64,000 nucleotides of DNA. Source: Maritalea porphyrae (GTDB lineage: Bacteria > Pseudomonadota > Alphaproteobacteria > Rhizobiales > Devosiaceae). The notes under the pieces are model-generated. The model was given only the letters and a program-made list of their open reading frames with translations, did no database searches and had not been told where the DNA came from. The DNA lies in NCBI RefSeq assembly GCF_030159895.1, contig NZ_BSNI01000002.1, positions 250,039-314,038 of the forward strand, written 5' to 3'. Below are positions 55,013 through 63,784 of this stretch, piece after piece. A program made the translations under genes and the position numbers. Within the stretch, counting starts at the first letter, position 1. Each line of letters starts with the position of its first letter.

Positions 55013-55930
55013 ATGGATCAGACCGTAAAAGCTTCCGCTACAGGTCTAAATGTCAAAAGCCCCGCCATTATTGCCGGGCTTTATATGGTTGGTGCTGGCA
55101 TTGCCTTTGCTGCCGTCAACTCACTCACCCAATTGGCCACCATGGTTGAAGGCACATCTTCAACTTCCGCCGCATTCTGGCAATATGCCATCGCCGCTGT
55201 TTTAAGCGTACCGTTTGTCCTCAAAGCTGGCCTTGCTGGCCTAAAAACCAACCACCTCACCATGCACATTCTGCGTGTTGTTGCTGCCACCATTGGCGTG
55301 CAATTGTGGGTCTACGGTTTGTCGCTTGGCGTGCCAATTTGGCAAGCTATCGCTTTGATCATGACTTCCACATTCTTTGTCACCATTGGCGCGGCCATCG
55401 TGCTGAAAGAAAAGGTTGGCCCTGCACGTTGGTTGGCCACATTGGTTGGTTTTGCTGGCGGCATGATCATCTTGCAGCCTTGGTCCGATGCGTTTGAACT
55501 CAAAACACTCCTTCCAATCGGCGCCGCCTTTTTCTGGGCGGTGACGTCGCTCTTCACTAAGGAGCTGACCAAAACTGAAAACCCGCAATCAATCACTTTA
55601 TATCTGTTGTTGTTGCTCACGCCGATCAATTTGGCGCTGACCCTTGGCACACCAAGCGGAATTGCCATCTCAACCGGCGCGGCCATCCAATGGATTGTCA
55701 TCGCGGGCGTGCTCGTTGCTTTGGCGCAATGGTTCATCACCAAGGCATATGCCACAGCGGACGCCGCCTATGTGCAGCCATTTGACCACCTCAAATTGCC
55801 GTTCAATGTCTTGGCAGGCTTTTACGTGTTTGGCTGGGTGCCCGGTGGCAACTTATGGCTAGGCGCAGCGCTGATTATTGCGGCGTCGTTGTTCATCGCG
55901 CATCGCGAAAGCCAATTGCAGAATAACTAG
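55013..55930 (+). CDS. ribN: RibN-like riboflavin transporter (EamA/DMT)
   Basis: This 305-aa DMT-superfamily transporter has ten membrane segments and two EamA repeats. An FMN riboswitch directly upstream and the family size point to riboflavin uptake of the RibN type known from Rhizobium. AAAGGAACG precedes ATG 55013. The symbol rests on riboswitch context plus EamA membership; another flavin-related substrate is possible. Confidence 0.82.
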   Translation: MDQTVKASATGLNVKSPAIIAGLYMVGAGIAFAAVNSLTQLATMVEGTSSTSAAFWQYAIAAVLSVPFVLKAGLAGLKTNHLTMHILRVVAATIGVQLWVYGLSLGVPIWQAIALIMTSTFFVTIGAAIVLKEKVGPARWLATLVGFAGGMIILQPWSDAFELKTLLPIGAAFFWAVTSLFTKELTKTENPQSITLYLLLLLTPINLALTLGTPSGIAISTGAAIQWIVIAGVLVALAQWFITKAYATADAAYVQPFDHLKLPFNVLAGFYVFGWVPGGNLWLGAALIIAASLFIAHRESQLQNN

Positions 55931-55942
55931 TTTTTCGTGAAC

Positions 55943-55972
55943 AAAAGTCGGGCGCAATCTCATGCGCCCGAC
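55943..55972 (-). terminator. Terminator after the SDR gene
   Basis: Perfect 10-bp stem GTCGGGCGCA / TGCGCCCGAC (55947-55956 with 55963-55972), followed on the minus strand by TTTTG. It lies immediately past the SDR stop codon. Confidence 0.85.
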
Positions 55973-55975
55973 AAA

Positions 55976-56722
55976 TCACATCCCGCCCGTTACAGGCATT
56001 ATGGCGCCATTGGTATAACTTGATTTTTCAAGCGCCAACCACACTGCCGCTTCCGCAATTTCTTCTGGCCGCGCCACCCGACCCAGCGGGTTGATACTGG
56101 CCACCATCGCTGGACGGTCTGGATTACCGGAACGTTCATGAATATCTGTGTCGGCCGTGCCCGAATGAATGGCGTTTACGCGAATACCTTCAGGTCCAAC
56201 TTCCTTTGCCAAACCAATGGTCATGCTGTCGAGCGCGCCCTTTGAAGCGGCATAGTGAATATACTCGTTCGGGCTGCCAAACTTTGCCGCCATCGACGAA
56301 ATATTGACGATAGAACCGCCTGCGCCACCAGCCGACTTTGCCATGCGTTTGATTGCTTCTTGGCAGCAATAAACAGCGCCAAACAGATTAACCTCAAACA
56401 CACGCTGAAGCACGGCGGGCTTCAAATCGACAAGCTTTCCAGCTTCTCCGACAATGCCAGCATTGTTGATTAGAACGTTAGGGCAGCCCAACTCAGCATC
56501 ACAGGTCGCAAATAAACGCACTATATCTTCGCGCATGCCAACATCCGCTTGCACTGCAATCGCTTGAACGCCTTGAGCAAGACACGTCGCCACAACCGCA
56601 TCAGCGCTTGCTTTGTCGCTTTGATAAGAAAGGCAAATATCGACGCCAGATTTGGCCAATAGTATGGCCGTTGCTGCGCCAATGCCGCGGCTGCCGCCCG
56701 TTATGATTGCTATGTTTTTCAT
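55976..56722 (-). CDS. SDR family oxidoreductase
   Basis: This 248-aa classical short-chain dehydrogenase has NAD(P) motif TGGSRGIGAATA, NNAG region VLINNAGIVG, and catalytic Ser-Tyr-Lys with YAASKGALD. It resembles sugar or 3-oxoacyl dehydrogenases (FabG-like), but the substrate cannot be assigned. The start is ATG 56722; the longer frame to 56773 runs into the next gene. A terminator follows directly. Confidence 0.92.
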   Translation of the reverse strand: MKNIAIITGGSRGIGAATAILLAKSGVDICLSYQSDKASADAVVATCLAQGVQAIAVQADVGMREDIVRLFATCDAELGCPNVLINNAGIVGEAGKLVDLKPAVLQRVFEVNLFGAVYCCQEAIKRMAKSAGGAGGSIVNISSMAAKFGSPNEYIHYAASKGALDSMTIGLAKEVGPEGIRVNAIHSGTADTDIHERSGNPDRPAMVASINPLGRVARPEEIAEAAVWLALEKSSYTNGAIMPVTGGM

Positions 56723-56769
56723 GGCAGAAACGCTAGGTGGTTCCGTTAAAGGAGGCAAGTCCCGCCTGT

Positions 56770-57717
56770 TCAATTGATATCCAATTCGTCAAGATAGTCG
56801 CAAGTGAGCATTTTCAATCCGACGGTGTCGTCATCTGCCATATAGGCATCAATCAGATATTCCAAGGTCGCGAACTTCTTAGCTTTGCTTTCAGTGAAGG
56901 CGGAAGACCGCGTGCTATAGACTTCTTTGCCATCTACCTTGAACTGTAGGAAAGCGGAGGTTTTGTGAAACAAAATATAATAGGCGAAAGTCTCCGCAAA
57001 ATCTTCGTAATCGCCTGTCAGCGCATACATCGACACAAACGCATTTTGATTCAACCATTCATATAGCTCAGGCATGGCTTTCGCGGGTATCAATGCCCCC
57101 GAACCATCAAAATTCTCAAGAACGTCATAAAAGTATGGAGCACCAAACCGGTTCCCACCACTGTCATTATTCAGGCAAGAGAAAGATGTATCAAATGTTG
57201 CAATTTCATCCAGGTGGTGACCAATTTCATGGGTTAAAACCCAGTACAAGCGACCTTCGGGGATCGTCAAAAGTTTTCTATCCTTAAGTTGTTCAGCGCT
57301 AATGAGCACTTCACTTTCAGAATGAATTTCTATTGTGCTTTCTTCGTAGATGAGAAGCGTTTGATATATACCTTTATTTGGCTCAAAGACGTCCTTGATG
57401 ACCCGGACCGAACGTGTCTCGTCGAAGTAGCGACCATCCGCATTACCCATATCATCTACGATTTCTATTCCGGATAGAGAACACATCAGCTTCTGAGAAA
57501 TGGGCGGCATAAGTTCGAACACCGTTCCAAGTTTTTCAATGTAAGGTTGGTTTTGTGCGTGCTGTTCGCCGCAGAGCTTTTCGCCATTTTCATTTAAAGA
57601 ACAGATAGAAGACTTGAACTGCTCAAAGCAGCTTTCATCGTCGGCTAATATTGCAGTAGAAAGCAAAACAGAACTCAAAATCGCAAACGCCATCCGGCGC
57701 GAAAATTTTAAAATCAT
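56770..57717 (-). CDS. Secreted gluzincin-like metallopeptidase, paralogue C
   Basis: This 315-aa protein (from ATG 57717; ATG 57732 also possible) has a signal peptide (FAILSSVLLSTAILA). Numbering from the longest frame at 57744, it shares with paralogues A and B the paired cysteines (SCFEQFKSSIC), MCSLSGIEI, a zinc motif HEIGH at 172-176 and, 79 residues on, DYEDFAETFAYYIL with Glu251. It lacks the HKSCTGAF tail. It therefore appears active. It lies 37 kb from A and B in the window. Confidence 0.72.
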   Translation of the reverse strand: MILKFSRRMAFAILSSVLLSTAILADDESCFEQFKSSICSLNENGEKLCGEQHAQNQPYIEKLGTVFELMPPISQKLMCSLSGIEIVDDMGNADGRYFDETRSVRVIKDVFEPNKGIYQTLLIYEESTIEIHSESEVLISAEQLKDRKLLTIPEGRLYWVLTHEIGHHLDEIATFDTSFSCLNNDSGGNRFGAPYFYDVLENFDGSGALIPAKAMPELYEWLNQNAFVSMYALTGDYEDFAETFAYYILFHKTSAFLQFKVDGKEVYSTRSSAFTESKAKKFATLEYLIDAYMADDDTVGLKMLTCDYLDELDIN

Positions 57718-57740
57718 AAATCTAAAAAACATTTCCAAAA

Positions 57741-57773
57741 ACAAAAAGAGACGCTAGAAATACCAGCGCCTCT
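57741..57773 (-). terminator. Terminator after kbl-tdh
   Basis: Minus-strand stem AGAGGCGCT / AGCGTCTCT (57773-57765 with 57755-57747) followed by TTTTTGTTTTT, 29 bp after the tdh stop. It separates tdh from the metallopeptidase-like gene. Confidence 0.85.
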
Positions 57774-57801
57774 TATACATAGTCATCGATACTCGAATTG
57801 C

Positions 57802-58830
57802 CTAGTTGGCGATATCCAAAATCACTTTGTTGGCTTCCCCTTTTGCCACCGCTTCAAAGCCCTTGGCAAAGTCTTCAAATGGCAAATGATGTGAAATCAC
57901 GGGCGTCACATCCATACCGCTTTCAAGCATCGCCAACATTTTGTGCCATGTCTCAAACATCTTGCGGCCGTAAATGCCTTCAAAGGTCAGGCCTTTAAAA
58001 ATCGCGGTGTTCAGGTCCATTTCAACCTTGCCCGGAAACAAGCCAAGCAGTGCAACTTTGCCGCCTGTGATCATAGCGTCCACCATAGCGGATAAAGCGG
58101 GCGCTGCGCCCGACATTTCAAGCCCAATATCAAAACCCTCGCGCATGCCCAATTCAGACATTACGTCTTTTAGGTTTTCTTTGTCTGCTCTAACGCCCCG
58201 TGTCGCGCCCATTTTTTCAGCCAGCGCTAGGCGTTCATCATTGAGGTCCGTCACCACAATATGTCGCGCGCCTACATGCCGGCATACAGCAACCGCCATG
58301 CACCCAATCGGCCCAGCACCGGTGATCAACACATCTTCGCCTGACACATCAAACGCTAATGCCGTGTTCACCGCATTGCCGAGCGGGTCCAAAATCGATG
58401 CCACATCATCGCTTATGCTTTCAGGCAAAATGCGCACATTGGCTTCTGGAATAGCGATATATTCAGCAAAAGCGCCCGGCGTATTCACACCAATGCCTTT
58501 TGTGTTGGCGCAAATGTGCGCGCGGCCAGATTGGCAATTGCGGCAATGCCCGCAAGGAATATGCCCCTCACCAGAAACCCGCTGGCCCACTTCAACCTCG
58601 GTTACCTCATCGCCAATAGCTTCAACAACGCCAACATATTCATGACCGGTGACCATTGGCACAGGCACGGTTTTTTGTGCCCAGGCATCCCAGTGCCAAA
58701 TATGCATATCGGTGCCGCAAATCGATGCCTTTTTGACGCGGATCAGAACATCATGCACCCCAATGGTTGGCTTATCCACTTGCTGCAATTCAAGACCTGG
58801 CGCGTCGTGCGCCTTCACCAGCGCCTTCAT
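57802..58830 (-). CDS. tdh: L-threonine 3-dehydrogenase
   Basis: Tdh oxidises L-threonine to 2-amino-3-ketobutyrate with NAD+. The 342-aa zinc MDR protein has the catalytic Cys/His in [25 protein letters not shown], the structural-zinc cysteines in [15 protein letters not shown] and the NAD motif [19 protein letters not shown]. It overlaps the upstream kbl by 4 bp. kbl-tdh together convert threonine to glycine and acetyl-CoA. Confidence 0.97.
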   Translation of the reverse strand: MKALVKAHDAPGLELQQVDKPTIGVHDVLIRVKKASICGTDMHIWHWDAWAQKTVPVPMVTGHEYVGVVEAIGDEVTEVEVGQRVSGEGHIPCGHCRNCQSGRAHICANTKGIGVNTPGAFAEYIAIPEANVRILPESISDDVASILDPLGNAVNTALAFDVSGEDVLITGAGPIGCMAVAVCRHVGARHIVVTDLNDERLALAEKMGATRGVRADKENLKDVMSELGMREGFDIGLEMSGAAPALSAMVDAMITGGKVALLGLFPGKVEMDLNTAIFKGLTFEGIYGRKMFETWHKMLAMLESGMDVTPVISHHLPFEDFAKGFEAVAKGEANKVILDIAN

Positions 58831-60032
58831 GAAATCACGCCCAGTTCGCGGCCCACTTCGGCAAACGCAGCAACCGCCCGATCCAAATCATCTTTTGTGT
58901 GCGCGGCAGACATTTGCGTTCGTATCCGCGCCTGCCCTTTTGGCACTACCGGAAACGAAAACGCTGTCACATAGATACCGCGATCAAGCATTGCTTTTGC
59001 AAATTTTTGCGCCAGCACCGCGTCACCCAGCATCACCGGAATAATTGCATGTTCACCTGGCACCAAATCAAAGCCCAAATCACTCATCTGTTTGCGGAAA
59101 TATTTGGCGTTGATCATCAGGGTTGGCCGAAGTTTTGGACTGGTTTCAACAATGTCCAACGCTTCCAGTGTCGCCGCCACAATCATTGGCGGCAAAGCAT
59201 TGGAGAACAAATAGGGCCGCGCGTTTTGTCGAAGCATGGTGACCAAAGGTTTCGGACCAGAAATATAGCCCCCCGCGGCACCGCCTAGTGCTTTGCCAAA
59301 CGTGCCGGAATAAAGATGCACACGATCCGCCACACCATGATGGTGTGGCGTGCCTTGGCCTTTCGGGCCCATAAACCCGACAGCATGGCTATCATCAACC
59401 ATCACCAACGCATCATACTTTTCCGCCAAATCACAAATGCCCGGCAGATCAGCGATAATGCCATCCATGGAAAAAACACCGTCCGTAACAATCAATCGGT
59501 GCCGCGCACCCTGCGCCTGCTTCAACTTTGCTTCCAAATCAGCCATGTCATTATTCGCATAACGGAACCGCTGCGCCTTGCACAAACGGACCCCATCAAT
59601 AATCGACGCGTGGTTTAAAGCATCAGAAATGATCGCATCTTCAGCCGTCAAAAGACTTTCAAATATGCCCGCATTCGCATCAAAACAAGAAGCGAACAAA
59701 ATTGTATCTTCCGTGCCCAAAAACTCAGAAAGCCGTGCCTCAAGCCGATGGTGCAACGCCTGCGTACCGCAAATAAAGCGGACCGACGCCATGCCAAGTC
59801 CATGTTCCTCAATCGCAGAGATTGCCGCTTTGCCCAAACGTTCATTGTTGGCCAAACCCAGATAATTATTTGCACACATATTGAGCAGAGGCAGATCGTC
59901 GCCACCGTCTGGATTTTTCACCGCGATATTGGCAGCTTGAGGCGAAGTAATCTCATATTCGCTCTTAAATAACCCCTCGCCACGCAAGGTCTCTAGTGCA
60001 TTTTCTGTGTCTTTGATCAATCGATGCGACAT
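58827..60032 (-). CDS. kbl: Glycine C-acetyltransferase (2-amino-3-ketobutyrate CoA ligase)
   Basis: Kbl is a PLP enzyme that cleaves 2-amino-3-ketobutyrate with CoA to glycine and acetyl-CoA. The 401-aa alpha-oxoamine synthase has [18 protein letters not shown] and the PLP lysine in [14 protein letters not shown]. It is the first gene of the operon. A 23-bp palindrome lies 14 bp before its start codon. Confidence 0.97.
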   Translation of the reverse strand: MSHRLIKDTENALETLRGEGLFKSEYEITSPQAANIAVKNPDGGDDLPLLNMCANNYLGLANNERLGKAAISAIEEHGLGMASVRFICGTQALHHRLEARLSEFLGTEDTILFASCFDANAGIFESLLTAEDAIISDALNHASIIDGVRLCKAQRFRYANNDMADLEAKLKQAQGARHRLIVTDGVFSMDGIIADLPGICDLAEKYDALVMVDDSHAVGFMGPKGQGTPHHHGVADRVHLYSGTFGKALGGAAGGYISGPKPLVTMLRQNARPYLFSNALPPMIVAATLEALDIVETSPKLRPTLMINAKYFRKQMSDLGFDLVPGEHAIIPVMLGDAVLAQKFAKAMLDRGIYVTAFSFPVVPKGQARIRTQMSAAHTKDDLDRAVAAFAEVGRELGVIS

Positions 60033-60045
60033 GGCAAAACTCGTT

Positions 60046-60068
60046 TATATTGGAATAATTCCAATATA
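60046..60068. promoter_or_regulatory. Operator palindrome upstream of kbl
   Basis: TATATTGGAAT-A-ATTCCAATATA, a perfect 23-bp palindrome, 14 bp from the kbl start. The half-site ATTCCAATATA recurs at 60707-60717 upstream of the XRE-cupin gene, which points to that regulator as the binding protein. Confidence 0.7.
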
Positions 60069-60124
60069 TCGGAATTCTAAGACAATTCAACATCGTCTTT
60101 GGTCAAATTTTCACCAGTTCCTGG

Positions 60125-60694
60125 CTATTGCGGCAACGCAACCACCAAGAACGCCTGCGCCTTGTCGCTCCCAACATTTTTAATCGCATGCGGCTGGTCC
60201 GCCCGATAGCGCAATGTATCACCGGCATGCGCTTCCGCACGCAGGTCGCCCGCCTGTACTTCTATCGTTCCCGAAATACAGGTTAAATGCTCCATCGTAC
60301 CGGCCGCATGGGGCTCGGAAACTAAACTCCCACCGGGTTCTGCGCTATAGTCATACCACTCAACGGGCATCGCTGTGCGCGGTGGATTAAGCAGTTTCAC
60401 CAAGCATTTTCCATCCGCACTGCCCTTTGAAGGCGTCGAATAGGCTGGAATATGAGTGATCATATGATCCGAAACTGCACGCTCGCCCAACAAAGAAAGG
60501 TCAAGCCCCAGCGCCTGTGTCAAGTTCCAAACCAACGTAAAAGTCGGGTTCACGGCCCCGCGCTCAATTTGACTAAGCATCGATTTTGATACGCCACAAC
60601 GCTCTGCCAACATTTCAAGCGTTAGGTTATGGTCTTTGCGCGCTTTGCGTACGATTGCGCCCAAATGGGGCGGCGGAACAAGTTTTTTTGGCAT
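60125..60694 (-). CDS. XRE-cupin transcriptional regulator
   Basis: This 189-aa regulator has an N-terminal XRE HTH (LGAIVRKARKDHNLTLEMLAERCGVSKSMLSQIERG) and a C-terminal cupin (PAGTMEHLTCISGTIEVQAGD region) of the type that senses small metabolites. ATG 60694 is chosen; a longer frame to 60820 crosses operator-like sequence. It is upstream of kbl-tdh on the same strand, and matching half-sites in both leaders suggest it controls threonine degradation and itself. Confidence 0.9.
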   Translation of the reverse strand: MPKKLVPPPHLGAIVRKARKDHNLTLEMLAERCGVSKSMLSQIERGAVNPTFTLVWNLTQALGLDLSLLGERAVSDHMITHIPAYSTPSKGSADGKCLVKLLNPPRTAMPVEWYDYSAEPGGSLVSEPHAAGTMEHLTCISGTIEVQAGDLRAEAHAGDTLRYRADQPHAIKNVGSDKAQAFLVVALPQ

Positions 60695-60706
60695 CCGATT
60701 GACACA

Positions 60707-60721
60707 ATTCCAATATATTGA
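60707..60721. promoter_or_regulatory. Operator half-site upstream of the XRE-cupin gene
   Basis: ATTCCAATATA, identical to one arm of the kbl palindrome, continues into TTGAA to make the near-palindrome TTCCAATATATTGAA, 13 bp upstream of the regulator start. This fits autoregulation. Confidence 0.55.
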
Positions 60722-60821
60722 ACAAGCCGATTGTAGCGCGCTATTTCCAAAGGTCAATCTAACGTGACCGCTTACCCCAAACTGTCGCAAAGCGCACAAT
60801 CCAGGATAGATGCTGAACAAA

Positions 60822-60835
60822 TGAACAATTGTTCA
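60822..60835. promoter_or_regulatory. Palindrome TGAACAATTGTTCA
   Basis: A perfect 14-bp palindrome between the XRE-cupin and Fnr-type genes, with extra TGAACA and TTGAAC half-sites beside it. It is not an Fnr box (TTGAT-N4-ATCAA) or a LexA box. The binding protein is unknown. Confidence 0.4.
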
Positions 60836-60935
60836 ACAATCTAAAACGCTACATACGCAACAAAATGCAACTATTTTTGTTGGCCTGTCGCAAAACTTGT
60901 TTTTTATGCTATGAAATACTTTGCGGGAGATTGGC

Positions 60936-61664
60936 GTGACGACGAGAAAAGACATTCATAATTCGGAAATTCCGGTACTTTGCAAATCGTGTGAAGCGCG
61001 ACACCGCGGCATTTGTGGTGCACTCGACTCCGATCAACTGATCGAATTGGCCAAGCACACGCGCCAAGTCAAGCAGCATAGTGGCGCGGAATTGGTTGCC
61101 GATTCGGAAGAAGTCAATTCATACGCCAACGTCATGCAAGGCGTGGTAAAGCTCACCAAAATGCTATCCGACGGCCGCCAACAAGTGATCGGTTTGCAAT
61201 TTGCCCCAGACTTCTTGGGCCGCCCTTTTGCCACCGAAAGCAAAATGAGCGCCGAAGCCGCATCGGACGTGTCCTTGTGCAAAATTCCGCGCAAAGCGCT
61301 TGAAGCAATGATGAAAGAAAGCCCAGAGCTTGAACATCGACTCTTGATGCAAACGCTTAAAGAACTCGATGAAGCACGCGATTGGATGGTGACGCTGGGT
61401 CGCAAAACTGCGGCTGAAAAAGTAGCGAGCTTCCTCTATCTCATTGCCACGCATATCGACCCAAGCCTCGACCCGGACGAAATGACTTCTGCTAAGTTTG
61501 ATTTGCCCCTCACCCGGGTCGATATTGCAGACTTTTTAGGCCTCACCGTTGAAACGGTTTCGCGGCAGCTCACCAAATTGCGCAAAGATGATGTGATTCA
61601 AATCGAGCACAACCGCACCTTCATCGTGCCAAGCATGGAACGCCTCGAGCTACGCTGCGGCTAG
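60936..61664 (+). CDS. fnrL: Fnr/FnrL-type Crp-family regulator
   Basis: This 242-aa oxygen-responsive regulator (from GTG 60936, after GGGAG) has cysteines in PVLCKSCEARHRGIC (16, 19, 27) and Cys115, the spacing of an oxygen-labile 4Fe-4S cluster. A cNMP-like beta roll precedes the HTH ADFLGLTVETVSRQLTKL, whose E-xx-SR recognition helix predicts TTGAT-N4-ATCAA sites. It should activate microaerobic genes. FnrL and FixK-like names are both used; the cysteine pattern favours Fnr/FnrL. Confidence 0.92.
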   Translation: MTTRKDIHNSEIPVLCKSCEARHRGICGALDSDQLIELAKHTRQVKQHSGAELVADSEEVNSYANVMQGVVKLTKMLSDGRQQVIGLQFAPDFLGRPFATESKMSAEAASDVSLCKIPRKALEAMMKESPELEHRLLMQTLKELDEARDWMVTLGRKTAAEKVASFLYLIATHIDPSLDPDEMTSAKFDLPLTRVDIADFLGLTVETVSRQLTKLRKDDVIQIEHNRTFIVPSMERLELRCG

Positions 61665-62128
61665 TCGACCTCGTCCTCTGCAATATCTTCGGCCCAGAGC
61701 TCTGGCTTTTCGTGGATAAAGCGGGCCATCAAGTCGATGCATTTTTGATCATTGACCACAATCACTTCAACGCCCCGGTCACGCAAGAAATCTTCGTTGC
61801 CGCCAAAATTCTGGTTTTCACCCACCACCACACGTTCAATGCCAAATTGTACAATAGTGCCCGAGCACATCATGCAGGGCGACAGCGAAGTATAGAGCGT
61901 CATGCCTTTATAGGATTTCTGGCGACCAGCGTTGCGCAAGCAATCCATTTCCCCATGCGCAATTGGGTCACCGCCCTGCACCCGCTGGTTGCGCCCTTGC
62001 GCGATCAGTTTGTCGCCACGCGCCAGCACCGAACCAATTGGGCAACCGCCCTCGTCAAAACCTGCCTTCGCTTCTTCGAAGGCTATATCCAAGAACCGTC
62101 GGTCAATGTCATCAAGTTTGGCTGGCAT
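61661..62128 (-). CDS. Yeast-type cytosine deaminase-like protein
   Basis: This 155-aa cytidine-deaminase-fold enzyme closely resembles fungal cytosine deaminase: AHGEMDCLRNAGR supplies the His ligand and catalytic Glu, SPCMMCSGTI the two Cys ligands, and VVGENQNFGG plus FIHEKPELWAEDIAED match the yeast enzyme C-terminal region. Cytosine to uracil deamination is likely; another nucleobase is possible. The start is ATG 62128, six bases after GAGG; ATG 62134 is the alternative. It overlaps the fnrL stop by 4 bp, convergently. Confidence 0.85.
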   Translation of the reverse strand: MPAKLDDIDRRFLDIAFEEAKAGFDEGGCPIGSVLARGDKLIAQGRNQRVQGGDPIAHGEMDCLRNAGRQKSYKGMTLYTSLSPCMMCSGTIVQFGIERVVVGENQNFGGNEDFLRDRGVEVIVVNDQKCIDLMARFIHEKPELWAEDIAEDEVD

Positions 62129-62191
62129 GGACATACCTCGCTATTCGCAATTCGATTGCTTCAGGATAAGCCAATATGAGGCGAGTGACCA

Positions 62192-62506
62192 TCAAAGATC
62201 GACTAGGCGCTGAACCAAGGAGGCAGTGTTGTTAGCTTTAACCAGCAAGGTCTTTTGCCGCGCCTGCTGCCCTTTGGTGATCTCAAGATCCAACTTGCGC
62301 AAATCAAAGTGCTTAGCAAACAGCGCCAGCACGGCTGCATTGGCTTTGCCTTTGTCCGGAATGGCACGCACTTTGACGCTCAGATAGGAACGACCGTCAT
62401 CGCGGCGTTCAACCGGACCTATTTGCTCGGTCCGGGCATTTGGGGTGACCCGCAAAGAAACTTCCAGCCCGGCAGCCACTTGCCGCCAGGCCAAATGCTT
62501 GTCCAA
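62192..62506 (-). CDS. DUF167/YggU family protein
   Basis: This small protein of about 104 aa has the DUF167 core VSLRVTPNARTEQI, YLSVKVRAIPDKGKANAAVLALFAKHF and LEITKGQQARQKTLLV. Its role is unknown, though YggU structures suggest a small beta-alpha fold. No ATG lies near the core; TTG 62506 just after the YggT stop is chosen. yggT-DUF167 gene order is common in proteobacteria. Confidence 0.85.
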   Translation of the reverse strand: MDKHLAWRQVAAGLEVSLRVTPNARTEQIGPVERRDDGRSYLSVKVRAIPDKGKANAAVLALFAKHFDLRKLDLEITKGQQARQKTLLVKANNTASLVQRLVDL

Positions 62507-62508
62507 CG

Positions 62509-62799
62509 CTAAAATACGTTTGGATAGATGTAATAACGAATGACGTTTTGGATAAAGATGATGCCAAGGAACAGAATAATTGGCGATATATCCAGGCCGC
62601 CAAAGTTCGGGATCACCTTTCGAATGGGTCGCAAAACAGGTTCCGTCAATCCGTTGACCAACCGCCAAACGGCAGCAACAAACTGGTTTGAACCATTGAT
62701 CACATTAAAGGCAAACAGCCAGCTCATTACGATCATCACCACCGCAACCAGCCAATAAAGCTGCAAAACCAACAAGATAATATCAAGAATTGCCCGCAT
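62509..62799 (-). CDS. YggT family membrane protein
   Basis: This 96-aa protein has two hydrophobic helices (ILLVLQLYWLVAVVMIVMSWLF; LDISPIILFLGIIFIQNVIRY) and the family motif VIPNFGGLDISP. YggT proteins are implicated in osmotic-shock resistance and cell-division complexes; the role here is inferred only. ATG 62799 starts the conserved region. It is followed at once by the DUF167 gene. Confidence 0.88.
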   Translation of the reverse strand: MRAILDIILLVLQLYWLVAVVMIVMSWLFAFNVINGSNQFVAAVWRLVNGLTEPVLRPIRKVIPNFGGLDISPIILFLGIIFIQNVIRYYIYPNVF

Positions 62800-63203
62800 T
62801 CGATTCTCCACTTTTGCGCCGCTTTGGGGGCGACGTGTGTCGCCAAAGCATATCTGCATATGTAGCGACTAAGCCCCCAATCGACAAGGGCAACCGCATA
62901 AGCTGCGAAAATCATTCAAATTGAAGTTAAAATTATGGCCCGCCCCCGAAATACGCCGGACGAGCGAGCCATCAATACTGTGTCGAATACGCAAAACTAA
63001 TCTTTCGACGCAAAATAGAGTGCACGAAGCGTGCCAGTTTTTAGCATGGCAGAAATTTACAAAAGGCCTTGAAAATCTGGGCCTTACATTGTTTTCATTA
63101 ACTGTTGCAAAAACTTCTGTCGCACCCTGCATTGCAAATTGCAAATCACAGACGTCAGCCCTTGCAGCTTGCGAATGTGAACAAAAACTTGCAACGAGAA
63201 ACG
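62800..63203. other. Intergenic region, nothing recognised
   Basis: About 400 bp between yggT and the TerB-like gene. A minus-strand frame of 91 codons exists but has unusual composition and no RBS. The region should contain the yggT promoter. No RNA structure or repeat stood out. Confidence 0.5.
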
Positions 63204-63659
63204 CTAGCTTGCGTCGTCGGTTTCACCACGCACTTGCGCGCGCAAAACGGTACGGTCCCGCGACGACACACCGATAAGTTCGGCAACGCGCCAAACCATA
63301 TTATCTTCCAGCTCATGATTTTCGCTGTCAGCAAAAACTACTTGCCACATCATTTTGATAATTTCGAGTTTTTCATGTTGCTCAAGTTTGTTGAGCGTTT
63401 GAGTAAAGCCATAAAAATCAACCGCTTCATGGTCTTTTTCCGTGGCAAGCGCCACCAAATCAGCCACTTCCGCCGCGCTTAGCTTGTAGTGTTCTGTAAG
63501 CGTACGCTTGATGGTCTTACGCTCTTCTACACTCACCTCACCGTCCACTGCAGACAAGTGCACCAGCAATGCAGCCGCACAAACTTTCGGGTCCAACATC
63601 GGGTCATCATCTTCATGCCCATTTTTGCTGCCGAATAATTTGGTGATTGCCTCGAACAT
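63204..63659 (-). CDS. TerB-like protein
   Basis: This 151-aa protein has a helical TerB domain (VCAAALLVHLSAVDGEVSVEERKTIKRTL; MMWQVVFADSENHELEDNMVWRVAELIGV), the DjlA/TerB metal-binding-like fold with Asp/Glu clusters. Relatives occur without tellurite-resistance operons, and none is present here, so tellurite resistance should not be assumed. ATG 63659 lies 126 bp from the diverging partial gene. Confidence 0.88.
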   Translation of the reverse strand: MFEAITKLFGSKNGHEDDDPMLDPKVCAAALLVHLSAVDGEVSVEERKTIKRTLTEHYKLSAAEVADLVALATEKDHEAVDFYGFTQTLNKLEQHEKLEIIKMMWQVVFADSENHELEDNMVWRVAELIGVSSRDRTVLRAQVRGETDDAS

Positions 63660-63784
63660 TTCACACCCTGCCGCTATTAAAGGTTTAAGTGCACATGTAG
63701 ACTGTCAAACATCAAGTCTCAAGCTCCAACCCAATCAAAATGGTGTGCGTGCCTTACAAATCGCAAATAAAACTAGGTTGATTT

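Noticed and set aside
54907-55149. Plus-strand frame starting just after the FMN riboswitch
   Set aside because: It overlaps the transporter start in another frame; the Cys/Trp/His-rich sequence looks non-coding.
62869-63144. 91-codon frame on the minus strand
   Set aside because: No RBS, no recognisable domain and composition unlike neighbouring proteins.
63204-63659. Tellurite-resistance function
   Set aside because: Only a TerB-like domain is present; no other ter genes are in the window.
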